This document shows positions 44,931 through 54,697 of a DNA stretch of 64,000 nt, piece by piece. Below the pieces are notes generated by a model. The model was not told where the DNA came from and made no database searches. It was given only the letters and a program-made list of their open reading frames with translations. The translations under genes and the position numbers were made by a program. Every line of letters starts with the position of its first letter. The stretch's first letter is position 1. Source of the stretch: Candidatus Nitrosocosmicus franklandus (GTDB lineage: Archaea; Thermoproteota; Nitrososphaeria; Nitrososphaerales; Nitrososphaeraceae); the NCBI RefSeq assembly GCF_900696045.1, contig NZ_LR216287.1, positions 1,364,001 to 1,428,000 of the forward strand, written 5' to 3'.

Positions 44931-45338
44931 ACTTCCCTAGTTATCTAAATTCAACAGTATAGAACTAATTTATTAATAGATTTATTTCACTACACTTGGT
45001 CTCATATTATAACTAAGCCATGAAGTTTTTCTGCGAGTCGCACTCCTGTCACTCAATAAAGTTTAAACCCATGATTACCTGACATGTGAACAAAGCCCAT
45101 CCCATCCCTTTCTAATGACCTTGACAAGAATAAGATTCCCTGTTTTTATGACAAGGGTTAGAGTCTCAAACTTCGTCTGGTTTGAAAGATATAACAACAT
45201 AGCAGCAGGATATATGTATTATAAGTAACACCTCTTGCTAATGTAATAATATTCAGACTTTGAATGAAGTTTTAGTTAAAATATATGCTATATTAAAAAT
45301 ACATCTACAAATCAGGTTCATACAAAAAAATAGGATTA
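44931..45338. other. Spacer carrying a copy of the tRNA-end-like repeat
   Basis: About 410 bases; repeat copy C lies at 45065-45107, otherwise nothing recognised. Confidence 0.5.
45065..45107 (+). repeat. Dispersed tRNA-end-like repeat, copy C
   Basis: Near-identical to copy B over its first 36 bases. The segment catgtgaacaaagcccatcc also aligns with the 3' end of tRNA-Val (about 20 of 25 positions). Confidence 0.65.
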
Positions 45339-45941
45339 TTATTGTTCTTCTGTATCCTCCTGTAATTCCTCGCTAATTATCTGTCCGCGTATCTCTCCAT
45401 TAGGATTTTGCTCTGTGTGTATATTAGCATAGGTATTTCCATCATTAAAAGCGTCTATTAGGTCAGAAATTTGCATTCCTTCAAGAGGACCGGAAAGATC
45501 ATCTGAAGTAATTGTTCCACTTTCTGAAACTTCATCTTGGGGAGAATCAAATTCAAACAAAGTGGCCACTACCGGTCCATTCTGGCCTTCAATTCCAAAA
45601 TGAATGTGTCCTGCTGTTGCTGCTTCTATGTCATCAGCAGCAATAGTATAATCAACGCTGTCTCCATCGTCGGACAGACTAAAATCTGCAATTCCAGCTG
45701 CTGATGTATTTACAGGTGGAACCTCTTGATCACCTGAAAGTACAGTACTATATTCTACATTACTGAGACTATCGTTATTGTTGTCATTACCATTATTATT
45801 GTCGTTGTCATTTGAATCGGTGTCGTTTCCCTGAGCAAAAGATTGGGATATTGCAACGGAGGATCCTATTCCAAACACTGACAATACCAATATGGCTATT
45901 ATTGATGATACAAGGAATGGTTTTGTATTTCTTTTTTTCAT
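45339..45941 (-). CDS. Secreted CHRD-domain protein
   Basis: 200 residues. Signal peptide at 1-36 (PFLVSSIIAILVLSVFGIGS, ending SFAQG), Asp/Asn-rich linker (NDTDSNDNDNNNGNDNNN), then a CHRD domain: YSTVLSGDQEVPPVNTSAAG, AATAGHIHFGIEGQNGPVVA, and the closing YANIHTEQNPNGEIRGQI. CHRD domains occur in chordin and in many microbial surface proteins; in microbes the role is not established. The linker suggests surface display or secretion. Confidence 0.92.
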   Translation of the reverse strand: MKKRNTKPFLVSSIIAILVLSVFGIGSSVAISQSFAQGNDTDSNDNDNNNGNDNNNDSLSNVEYSTVLSGDQEVPPVNTSAAGIADFSLSDDGDSVDYTIAADDIEAATAGHIHFGIEGQNGPVVATLFEFDSPQDEVSESGTITSDDLSGPLEGMQISDLIDAFNDGNTYANIHTEQNPNGEIRGQIISEELQEDTEEQ

Positions 45942-46365
45942 TAGAATATACTGAAAGAATGTAATATATAACTACATATCAAAATATAGAAAATGTTAAG
46001 ATCATCACCGTTCTTGCAATCTAGTTCACGGACGGATTTCTAAAAGCGTCTTGTTATTAGAAGATGTCTTTTATTGTCATAATTAATATAGTCGATAACG
46101 ATGCAAGTCCACTCCTGACGACAATCTAACACATAAACAAATCCCGTTTTCATTAAATTTGTGACCTGATTTGTAATTTTACAATAAATAGACGCAACTA
46201 ATCAATAGGAATTATGTCTTTGGGTCAAGACATACCCGTGTTTAAGACATTAATTGAGATGAATACCTCACTTACCGATATTTAGTATGCATTTTGGATA
46301 CTAGAAATACTTCTAGCCACACTATTATACACAATGCTTTTCTAATTGTAATTTATTTGAATACT
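45942..46365. other. Spacer, no gene seen
   Basis: About 420 AT-rich bases between divergent genes. A stretch at 46100-46145 weakly resembles the dispersed repeat (gcaagtccactcctgac... aacaaatccc) but is too diverged to call. Confidence 0.45.
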
Positions 46366-47453
46366 ATGCCGCTATCGACTAGAGAGGGCACAGAATATGA
46401 CGGCCTTGTACCCTGGAGGATATCTGAAAGTTGGTATCCTAATAATGGAAAGGCATTTGATAAACTAAAATTTTTTATCAATATGCTATTTTGGCTCCAT
46501 CAAGTCATAATTCTCAACCATGGAAATTTAAAATATCTACTGATGATAACGCTATCCATTTGTATGCAGACCGAACAAGAGCTTTGTCCGTGGTCGATCC
46601 CGATGATAGGGAACTGACTATCAGTTGTGGATGTGCCTTGTTTAATTTGCAATTGGCAATATCATACTTTGGTTATAAATTTAAAACTTCCTTGTTACCA
46701 GACGAAGAACATGACCGTAATTTGTTAGCTACAGTTAAGGTAATAGATATCGATGAAAAGCCAAATAAGAAAAAAGATGATAAAATTAGGAGACTGTTTA
46801 ACTCCATTACCAAGAGAAGAACCAACAGATTTGGGTTTGATAATGAGAACTGGATCTCAGAAAGAATTATCTATAGCCTTCAAGCCATCATTCAAGAATA
46901 TGAAGGTGTCTGGATTCATATTGAGAAGAAAAAGGAAAGAAAAGAACAATTTGCTAAACTAATTGCTGAGGGAGATCGTATTCAAATGTCTGACAAAAAG
47001 TTTAGAATGGAATTAGCTTCTTGGATTCACCCAAATAGAAGTCATCTCGGTGATGGAATGCCCGGTTATGCATTGGGATTTGGTGATATAGCGTCTTTAG
47101 TAGGACCATTTGTACTGCGAGCATTTGATTTTGGCAAAGGACAAGCAGATAGGGACAAAGAACTAGCTACTGGTTCTCCTATTCTGTTGGTATTTGGCAC
47201 GAACTCAGACGATGTTCTTTCATGGTTGAATACTGGTCTAGCATTATCAAACATACTTTTATATTTAAGAACTGAAAATATATGGTCTTCTTACCTAAAT
47301 CAACCTATTGAAGTTCCACATTTAAGAAAAAGACTTGGTGGTTTAATATCTGACAAAAGTGATACAAATCCACAGCTGCTACTCCGAATAGGCTATTCCA
47401 AAGGGAGGTCCTTCCAACTGCAAGAAGGTCAATCGAGCAAGTCTTCTTGCTAG
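46366..47453 (+). pseudogene. Nitroreductase-like protein, frameshifted in a T-run
   Basis: The frame from ATG 46366 encodes a normal N-terminus (VPWRISESWYPNNGKAFDKL then KFF). After the six T's at 46471-46476 the family sequence continues in another frame: YAILAPSSHNSQPWKFKIST, the FMN-binding motif of nitroreductases, through to residue end at 47453. Adding one T joins them (...LKFFYQYAILAPSSHN). The rest (320 codons) is undamaged, with GSPILLVFGTNSDD and a normal C-terminus. It is either a recent indel in a homopolymer or a sequencing error. The repaired enzyme would be about 360 residues and FMN-dependent; substrate unknown. Confidence 0.8.
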
Positions 47454-47511
47454 GTGAAGAAGGAGACATATATACACTCGGTAGGTAGTAGACAAAAGGC
47501 GATGTCGACTC

Positions 47512-48384
47512 GTGAGATTCTACAACAAAAAGAAGGTCTTGTTATTAGCAACAACAACGATAGCTTCTGTTGTAATTGTTGTATACCTTATTATGATTGG
47601 TTTAAGTGAAATGAATACAAGCCAACAAATAGAAAGACTTTATTCTACATCAAGAAATATTTCGGCCAACACTTTTTCACCTGAACAGATAAAAGATCTA
47701 CCAGAGCCCGTTCAGACATACTTTACATATTCCTTAGAGGAGGGTCAACGCTATGTCAGTTATGTCAAACTAAAACATGCAGGAGAATTTCGTCAGAACG
47801 AAAACCAAAAATGGATGCCAATAGAAGGAGAAGAGTACTTTACCACCGAGACGCCAGGATTTATTTGGATTGGAAAAATACCTTTGTTACCTTTAGTATG
47901 GATTATAGGTATTGACATGTACCTAGAAGGAAAGGGCGAATTTCAAATAAAGCTACTATCTATCATTACAATAGCGGATGCTCCAAAAGGTAAGGAGTTG
48001 GATGAGAGTGAGCTAATGAGATGGCTGGCGGAAGCACCATTGTTTCCAACTGCGTTATTACCCAGTAGTTTTTTACGCTGGGAGCCAGTAGATTCGGATT
48101 CTGCAAAGGCCATAATCGATTGCGCAGGAACTAGAGTTGAAACATTATTTCATTTTGACAAAGAAGGTAAAATCGTACAAATGACTGCTGACAGATATCG
48201 TGCAGTTGATAATACTACTTTTGTCAAACAAAAATGGATTGGCCATTATTCTAATTATGCCATTGCTAAAAAAATGATGGTTCCCTGGAACATCGAGGTA
48301 TCGTGGAATAGTGAGATAGGTAACTTTACATATGCCAAATTCAACATAAAAGACATTCAATACGACACACCCGTCAAATACTGA
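47512..48384 (+). CDS. Membrane-anchored DUF6544/DUF6920-like protein
   Basis: 290 residues from GTG 47512. One membrane helix at about residues 8-28 (VLLLATTTIASVVIVVYLIM), then a domain with PEPVQTYFTYSLEEGQRYVS, KLKHAGEFRQNENQKWMPIE, GFIWIGKI, EAPLFPTALLP and FHFDKEGKIVQMTADRYR. This arrangement is that of an uncharacterised bacterial and archaeal family (I recall it as DUF6544/6920; the number is from memory). Function unknown. It follows the nitroreductase gene by 58 bases and may be cotranscribed. Confidence 0.7.
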   Translation: MRFYNKKKVLLLATTTIASVVIVVYLIMIGLSEMNTSQQIERLYSTSRNISANTFSPEQIKDLPEPVQTYFTYSLEEGQRYVSYVKLKHAGEFRQNENQKWMPIEGEEYFTTETPGFIWIGKIPLLPLVWIIGIDMYLEGKGEFQIKLLSIITIADAPKGKELDESELMRWLAEAPLFPTALLPSSFLRWEPVDSDSAKAIIDCAGTRVETLFHFDKEGKIVQMTADRYRAVDNTTFVKQKWIGHYSNYAIAKKMMVPWNIEVSWNSEIGNFTYAKFNIKDIQYDTPVKY

Positions 48385-49028
48385 TCTGAATTTTTCCAAC
48401 GAACGGAGCAATATAGATCCAAAAACCTTTCTCCTATTAATGAAAAACATGTCCATTATATTTTTAAAATATTTTCTGAATTTTATTTCCTTATATGTAG
48501 TCACGAAGCTGAACTCAATTAAAGTTCTTTTAATCAATGATCGCTTCTTAGAGTAATCAATTCATTCATACTTTTGGATCCGAAATAAGGTTTCAGCTTG
48601 ATACGAAAGGCTATTTCATTGGTTATGCTCTAAAGGTACAGGCAACCGATTCAATAAAAAATGTACTTGTATTGCGTACAAGACTGACGACAGAAGTTGA
48701 AAATGGATAAATCTAGTTCAGGCTAATAAAAAAGTCTATATCATTGACAACCCAAAATGTGAACGAATCCCTTCCTCTCAGCAGTGTCTCAGTACACAGT
48801 ATGATCTACATAGGTAGAAATTTTGGGGACCATTAATTGATTGTTGTAGACCAATTAAGAATAATAATAAATCTAAAATTACAAACAACAAAAGTAACAA
48901 TTCCTATGTATCTCACAGATTGTAAGCCAAGTGAGTATTATCAGTGTGTACTTTGTTACTCAGTTCTATGAGTATATTTTTGTAGTTGAATCTTTTTTGA
49001 CAGGGATTGATTAAATGATGTGGTTCTC
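48385..49028. other. Spacer carrying a copy of the tRNA-end-like repeat
   Basis: About 640 bases; repeat copy D at 48719-48779, otherwise nothing recognised. Confidence 0.5.
48719..48779 (+). repeat. Dispersed tRNA-end-like repeat, copy D
   Basis: Begins caggctaataaaa...agtcta like copy E (51394) and continues atgtgaacgaatccc like copies B and C, so it links the two halves of the family. Confidence 0.6.
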
Positions 49029-49904
49029 TTAAGATTGACTCAAAGGATCTAGTTCCAAAAGTGAAATAAGGTTGTTCATTCTGAGAGGATACTCAAATAT
49101 CCGTTCTGACCAAACAACTCTTTCTACACCATCCATTTTCTTAATGTTACTAATCAAATCAAAGAGATCTCGACCCTCTCTATATACTACTTCACAAATA
49201 ATATCAGAATTTCCAATATGCATTTCAAGTGAAGTGACTCCCTTGAGTTTAGAGACTTTCTCTAATATAGTATCGATATCACCATCATGTAAATATATGT
49301 GAACACAGCCTGATTTAAATCCGAATTTTGTAAAATTAATTTGATACTTTGACATAATAAACTCTTTTTCAAACAGCTTTCTAACTCTACGTTGTATGGT
49401 TGAAATCGGAATTCCAAGAGAAGACGATATTTGCTTGCTATTTTTTCCTTGAATTAATAGCTCAAGAATACGGATATCAATGTCATCAAATTCGCTAGAT
49501 AATGGTTCTTCTCTCATTCTGAATGTATTTGAAGAAAAGTATTGTGTAACTGATTTTCTTAAATCTTTTAACTTGACAGGTTTTGACAATATTTCGGAGA
49601 TTCTTGCTTCTCTTACTTCATCACGAAGATCATCGTCGATATCAAATGCAGTTATTAGAATAATTTTTGTAGTAGAACCATACTGTCTTATTCTTTTGGC
49701 AAGCTCTGTTCCACTAATACCTGGCATTCTTAAATCAGTGAGAACCAGAGGATACTTTTGAGGATTTTTACCATAGTGTTTAAGAGCTAATAGCGGATCG
49801 GTGAATGAAACACAATTAAAACCAGATCCTTTTAGCAATTCCGTAAAAAGATGAGTTAGTTCCTCTTCATCATCCACTACCATAATGTATGGTTGTGTGG
49901 ACAT
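49029..49904 (-). CDS. Response regulator with Lrp/AsnC-type DNA-binding and RAM-like output
   Basis: 291 residues. Receiver domain 1-120: VVDDEEEL (acidic residues), phospho-Asp57 in LVLTDLRMPGISGTEL, and Lys108 in ILSKPVKLKDL. From about residue 140 comes an Lrp/AsnC helix-turn-helix (DIDIRILELLIQGKNSKQIS, LGIPISTIQRRVRKLFEK), followed by a RAM-like ligand/oligomerisation domain (VSKLKGVTSLEMHIGNSDII). Classical response regulators use OmpR- or NarL-type output domains; an Lrp output is unusual and looks like an archaeal invention. It probably controls transcription after phosphorylation by a histidine kinase. The partner kinase is not adjacent. Confidence 0.88.
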   Translation of the reverse strand: MSTQPYIMVVDDEEELTHLFTELLKGSGFNCVSFTDPLLALKHYGKNPQKYPLVLTDLRMPGISGTELAKRIRQYGSTTKIILITAFDIDDDLRDEVREARISEILSKPVKLKDLRKSVTQYFSSNTFRMREEPLSSEFDDIDIRILELLIQGKNSKQISSSLGIPISTIQRRVRKLFEKEFIMSKYQINFTKFGFKSGCVHIYLHDGDIDTILEKVSKLKGVTSLEMHIGNSDIICEVVYREGRDLFDLISNIKKMDGVERVVWSERIFEYPLRMNNLISLLELDPLSQS

Positions 49905-50646
49905 ACTCTCTATCAGGAGTTAAACTATATAACTATGGTGCATGAAATAATAAAATTCAAAATAAAAGATTTCAAACCTAAACTTTTTGAAAAATACTGA
50001 TGTAAATCAACCGATAATTGTTTTAATTTTAAACTCCATTGCTCAACGAATTAGAGTTTAATCGATATTTTAGTTGCTATACATCTTCTTCATCAGATAG
50101 GCAGTAAAACAGACTAAGATCTGGAACAGAATAACCGATATCAAGTAAAGTCCATAGTTTTCTCATACTCTCTTTGTTATTAAAGCATCTATATGAAGGG
50201 TTATAACATAATGAGTTTTGGGCTAGAATTAGAAAACGTTATCTATTAAAACTAATCAAATACCCCATAATAATATTTTAACATAAATATATGTAACCAA
50301 TGACTTGAACAATGCCATTTGAAGACATTAGTAGAGAATCAAGCAGATCTAGATAACAAAATAGATAGGTGGGTAGGTGGGTAGGTAGATCGTCTTTTGC
50401 ATTACACATCTTTCTGCTATTGTATTTATTCCTAATTGTGTAACAATTACCTTAGCAGGATATCATTATCTATAACAATAGCGCTACAACAAGGAATTAA
50501 TGTACAAATTATTAGTTTTATGCTCTTGATTATCATCAGACTTTATGCATAGACCATCACACGTTATTAAATGATGTTAACTTTATTGTCAATAGGAGGA
50601 GCTTGCAGTAGTTAATAAATCCAAAGGCACTATTTACGAGGTCAAG
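49905..50646. other. Spacer with a short ggta-type repeat
   Basis: About 740 AT-rich bases between divergent genes. A small tandem repeat (gataggtgggtaggtgggta) lies at about 50364-50390. No gene seen. Confidence 0.5.
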
Positions 50647-51210
50647 ATGGAAGATGCTGTAACCACCATTTCAAATGCAGACTACGGAGTCCATTGTTTA
50701 GTTGTTTATCCCGACTTAGTAACTTTAAGAGAATTTTATTCGTTTTACATCCAAAGACAGATTGAGGAGAAAGATGAGGTCGTTCAGTTAGCTCTTTTTT
50801 ATGAACATGAAGATTCGGTTCGACATATTCTTTCAATAGGACATACAGCAATCGAAGTAGAAAAATATGAAAAGAATGGATGGTTAGCAATTAATGACTC
50901 GTTAAGAAAATATTTTACTGAGTGGCATAATGCAAAAGCCGCCGATTTTGAAATAAATAAAAGGATGACTAAAAATGTAAAAATCATGGGGAAAGAGGGA
51001 TATTCGATCTTAGACGACATGGGAGCCTTTATTTTTAAAAAACGTATAGATGATCTACTCGATTATGAATTATCTTTAGCAAAGAGGTTTTCGATGAACA
51101 TAAAGAGAGTATGCCTATATAACCAAAAGGACTTTAATCAACTAACTGACACACAGAGAAAAATGATGGCTGAGCATCATGAAATGGCTATAATTTTAAA
51201 ACCACACTAA
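50647..51210 (+). CDS. MEDS (DcmR-like sensory) domain protein
   Basis: 187 residues consisting of one MEDS domain: HCLVVYPDLVTLREFYSFYI, VVQLALFYEHEDSVRHILSI, VEKYEKNGWLAINDSLRKYF and, near the C-terminus, FSMNIKRVCLYNQKDFNQLT. This is a degenerate RecA-like fold named after methanogen and methylotroph sensors, thought to bind a small ligand (hydrocarbon derivative or nucleotide-like). Here it has no attached kinase or HTH, so it would act as a separate sensing module or anti-regulator. Common and multi-copy in Nitrososphaerales. A start upstream of the Met at 50647 is possible. Confidence 0.82.
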   Translation: MEDAVTTISNADYGVHCLVVYPDLVTLREFYSFYIQRQIEEKDEVVQLALFYEHEDSVRHILSIGHTAIEVEKYEKNGWLAINDSLRKYFTEWHNAKAADFEINKRMTKNVKIMGKEGYSILDDMGAFIFKKRIDDLLDYELSLAKRFSMNIKRVCLYNQKDFNQLTDTQRKMMAEHHEMAIILKPH

Positions 51211-51914
51211 CACAAGATTAGTAGCAGTACATTAACTGAAATGAAATTTGCTTTTTAATTAATTACAAGAATGCAATTCCCTTGACTCAAGGAACCGACC
51301 CAAATACATCTGCCCCTTTTGTATATGCAACTTTGACAATAAATAACTATATCTATAGAACCTATTTCTGATGGATGTATATTTGTCCTATTCCAGGCTA
51401 ATAAAAAGTCTAAATCCGTGACTAATTGACATGTATTCAAATCCTATCCGTTCTCTCCGTTCAATTCACGGGGTTATAGATATTGTATTTGTCCGCATGA
51501 CCCAAAGCTTTTGTTAGTTCATAAGAAAAAATATATTATAAAATATTGCAGAATTATGTTAACAAACCCTGATATTTAATAGTCATCTTATTGTATGTAC
51601 TTCAAATATTGTCTATGTGAAGGAACAAATTGAATCTGATGAGAACAGATTCTACATGTTGCCAATAGTAGAACAATGTTTGTTATTCATTCAAATCTTT
51701 TTTCTGTACACTAATGTAATCATTGAGGTTCCATCAGTGTTCCATCCAAGAACAATCACAGATGTCCACATTACGAATAAAAAGGAGTCAATAAATGAGA
51801 GAGGGCCATTGTAGCCTAAATATTAAAGCCAAAAAACTAATCATCTATTCCTCCAAATTCCTTCAAATCGGTAGAGCAGACTACAGTCAACATTACTCAA
51901 GCATTTTCGACTTT
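51211..51914. other. Spacer with a repeat copy and a doubtful short frame
   Basis: About 700 bases. Repeat copy E is at 51394-51458. A GTG frame of 65 codons at 51617-51814 (hydrophobic middle LLFIQIFFLYTNVIIEVPSV) is too weak to call a gene. Confidence 0.45.
51394..51458 (+). repeat. Dispersed tRNA-end-like repeat, copy E
   Basis: Shares its 5' part with copy D. Its 3' part catgtattcaaatcctatcc keeps the tRNA T-loop ttcaaat that copies B-D have changed to aacaaa/g or aacgaat. Confidence 0.6.
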
Positions 51915-52469
51915 TCAGTGACCTCTATGCTCTGTTGATTGGAAGGTCATAAATTGATTTATGGAATTTGCCAGATTTGAATTATTGGTGATCAAAAACA
52001 TTATTGAACCAGTTTCCAAGTCCTGGATCTGGTATCGTATTTGATCCTTATTTAGGGACATAGCATCAGTACCAGGAACCGATTGCGCATGAATATAGAA
52101 TGGTTTTGTAAAGTTTCCTTTAGCAAAGTCATTTTGTATATCTAATATATGGCTTTTAATTTGGCTGATTGTTTGATTATCATTTTTATCTAGGGCTGTT
52201 ATTTTTATTTGCCCGCCATATTCAGTTGAAATAAATTCGTGAGAGATTTTATTTTGATCAAATCCCATGGCAACATTCCCTCTTTGCATCATTTGAGTCA
52301 TATTGTGAGTGTCCAAAGGTTGCAACGAGCTATTATTTTGAGAAACTGACATGGATTCTTCAGCAAATATTTTAATTAAATCATCATTTATGATAGTGGT
52401 AGCAGTAATGATATATAAGTAAATAATAAAAGTTATTCCTATAAATTGTAATTTAAATAATCTTTTCAT
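51915..52469 (-). CDS. Secreted hypothetical protein
   Basis: 184 residues. Signal peptide or anchor at about 8-28 (LQFIGITFIIYLYIITATTI). The mature part has QRGNVAMGFDQNKISHEFIS, then QIKSHILDIQNDFAKGNFTK, FYIHAQSVPGTDAM, RYQIQDLETGSIMFLI and ends INQFMTFQSTEHRGH. This matches an uncharacterised secreted family also found in bacteria (RGDxxMGFD...TTHHF...FQxxDH pattern). Several His residues could bind metal. Function unknown. Confidence 0.75.
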   Translation of the reverse strand: MKRLFKLQFIGITFIIYLYIITATTIINDDLIKIFAEESMSVSQNNSSLQPLDTHNMTQMMQRGNVAMGFDQNKISHEFISTEYGGQIKITALDKNDNQTISQIKSHILDIQNDFAKGNFTKPFYIHAQSVPGTDAMSLNKDQIRYQIQDLETGSIMFLITNNSNLANSINQFMTFQSTEHRGH

Positions 52470-53312
52470 AATTATTGTTATTGATATTACTGCTTAATAT
52501 TAAGAATTATTGTACAATACTAGAAATCATGTTATTAGGGACGATATAGGTCATTTTAGTCACTAGGATCATAAAATGAAAATCAATCTTCCTTAGATAT
52601 TTATCATTATTCTTGTTATTTTTGTAATTTCTCGGCATATGCATTTGAAAGTATTCTAAAACGGGTATATTCATTGAAACATATAATGACAAGATATTTT
52701 AATGTATAAAAATGGATTCAAAAGTACAGACCTCTAAAGCATTCCTGTAACCACATTAACCTACCCACTCCTCATTGAAGATCCAAAGAGATAAAGTATT
52801 TACTTATAGAATAGTACAGAAAGTCTCGATAATTATTTTTCAAGTAGAATGATGGATCTTTAAGTGAAGTACACAAGCAAGTAGTTTAGTAACTGGGTGA
52901 ATGTGATTTCAGAAGATTATCGTAACAGTGAGACATCAAGTAATAGGTTGACAATTACACCACTTAGTAAATAGCAGTATCCATAATTTATGAATTCTTA
53001 GACCTGACCTAACCTAATCCAATATGACTTCCTAGAAAGTATACCAACAAGACCTACCACCTAGGTTAAATCAATTGTATTTGTGGCGGTTTGGCAAAAC
53101 AAAAACCAAGATAAATTAAAATGTTTGATTGAATATTACTCGATTTATTGTATATATAATAATGTAAATTATCATCAATAGATATCATCTCTTAAAGTAA
53201 TTGCATCGTTAGATTAATTGTCTATTTGTAATGTAACCATTTGTAACCGAATATGCAAAGGTGTCAATTTGTAAACAACCTCTAGTTATATGCTGGCATA
53301 TGCTAATAGTTA
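52470..53312. other. Spacer upstream of the TFB gene, no gene seen
   Basis: About 840 AT-rich bases between divergent genes. A minus-strand frame of 61 codons (52507-52692) lacks supporting features. Confidence 0.5.
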
Positions 53313-54254
53313 ATGTCTAATATTGTAGTTGTTAATAATAGGAAAAATCTTCATTCTCAGATAGAAACACATCAGGATCAGCATCAAAATCAGCACCAGC
53401 ATTCTATTATCTATGACTATGATAGAGGGGAAAAGCTATGTAGCATTTGTGGAATCGTTTTACAAGATAAGGTTTATGACGCAGAATTAAACACTGATTT
53501 TTATACATACAAAAGTGATACAAATACGGTATTACCACATTCAGTTATTTTGAATGATAAAGGAATGTCAACTTCTATAGCCGATTATGATGCAACAAGT
53601 TCAAAAAGATTTTCCAATAGGAAGGAACATAATAAGATTGAATTTCTTAATAAGATTGTGAGCTGTTCAAACAAGAAGAGAAATTTCAAAATTGTTATTG
53701 ATCTCCTAAACAGAATTAAAGATAAGTTATCATTGACCTCTGTGTGTATAGAGGATGCACTCTTATATTATAAAAAGGCCTTGGAAAAAGGATTAATCAA
53801 GGGCAGGTCAATTAAAGAAATCATAGTCTCGTGTGTCTATATAGTATGCAAGAATTCCAATATTCCAAGGACTCTAACAGAAATTTCACAAATAGTAGAA
53901 GCAGACGAGATTTTTGCTGCAAGATGTTACAGACTTTTGATGAGGGAATTAAAGATCAGCCACGTTCAGGTCAAGCCCAATATTTTCATTAGAAAGATCG
54001 CAGATGAAGCAAATATTAGCGAAATAACAGCCAGAGAATCGATAGATTTGTTGCTAGCAATACAAGATGAAAGTATATTCTTAGGCAAGAATTCGTTATC
54101 AATCGCTGCAGCCATTCTTTACATAACATGCAGAAAACATAGACAAAAAATATCTCAGGCCAAAATTGCTTCAGCAGCAAACATTAACATCATGACACTT
54201 AGAAAAAGACTTTCAGAAGTTAGACATGTAATAATAAATGCACCATTGAATTAG
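53313..54254 (+). CDS. tfb: Transcription initiation factor B (TFB) with an altered zinc ribbon
   Basis: 313 residues. Two cyclin-like repeats (about 105-200 and 205-310) with LNRIKDKLSLTSVCIEDALL, KGRSIKEIIVSCVYIVCKNS, TLTEISQIV and SLSIAAAILYITCRKHRQKI are clear TFB/TFIIB signatures, the last near the BRE-recognising helix. TFB recruits RNA polymerase to TBP-bound promoters. The N-terminal ribbon keeps SIIYDYDRGEKLCSICG (Cys43, Cys46), but the first Cys pair is missing. A Gln/His tract (THQDQHQNQHQHS, residues 19-31) sits there, with His24 at the place of the first Cys. Likely one of several specialised TFB copies in the genome. Confidence 0.9.
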   Translation: MSNIVVVNNRKNLHSQIETHQDQHQNQHQHSIIYDYDRGEKLCSICGIVLQDKVYDAELNTDFYTYKSDTNTVLPHSVILNDKGMSTSIADYDATSSKRFSNRKEHNKIEFLNKIVSCSNKKRNFKIVIDLLNRIKDKLSLTSVCIEDALLYYKKALEKGLIKGRSIKEIIVSCVYIVCKNSNIPRTLTEISQIVEADEIFAARCYRLLMRELKISHVQVKPNIFIRKIADEANISEITARESIDLLLAIQDESIFLGKNSLSIAAAILYITCRKHRQKISQAKIASAANINIMTLRKRLSEVRHVIINAPLN

Positions 54255-54697
54255 TAATCAATCAATATTTTATACGAATAGATCATCATTACTTATTGTA
54301 TACATGTCAATTATATGTAGACTGCAAGGTAACATTTTAATCCACATATCAACCAACTAGCTAACCAGCCAGCCAGCCATGCATATATGCACATATCAAA
54401 GCATGAATGCATTAATAGATTGCTTTTCTCCTCACGCCTTCTTATAACAAGTTAGTAGTCCTCCATCTATATACGGGATCGAAATTCTATTCAGAACCTA
54501 CAGAATAAATCTCCAATATTTATTAGTACACCGATTCATGTTAATGAATGGATCCCAAATCACAAAAACGTTCTTGCTGAATCTACGCTTGATATGGAAC
54601 ATAAATACTTTAATCCATGATTTTTTATTTTACTTGCGTATGGTGTAATGTAAATATAAAAAGCTCTGACGCATCACACATATAAAAGGAGAACAAG
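54255..54697. other. Spacer, no gene seen
   Basis: About 440 bases between convergent genes, with short simple repeats (ccagccagccagcc, and the palindrome tgcatatatgca) near 54370-54392. Confidence 0.5.

Noticed and set aside
50364-50390. ggta-type tandem repeat as a CRISPR or regulatory array
   Set aside because: Units of about 4-8 bases without spacers; ordinary simple-sequence DNA.
54370-54392. ccag repeats and tgcatatatgca palindrome as an operator
   Set aside because: They lie between convergent genes, not upstream of a start, and simple repeats are common in this genome.
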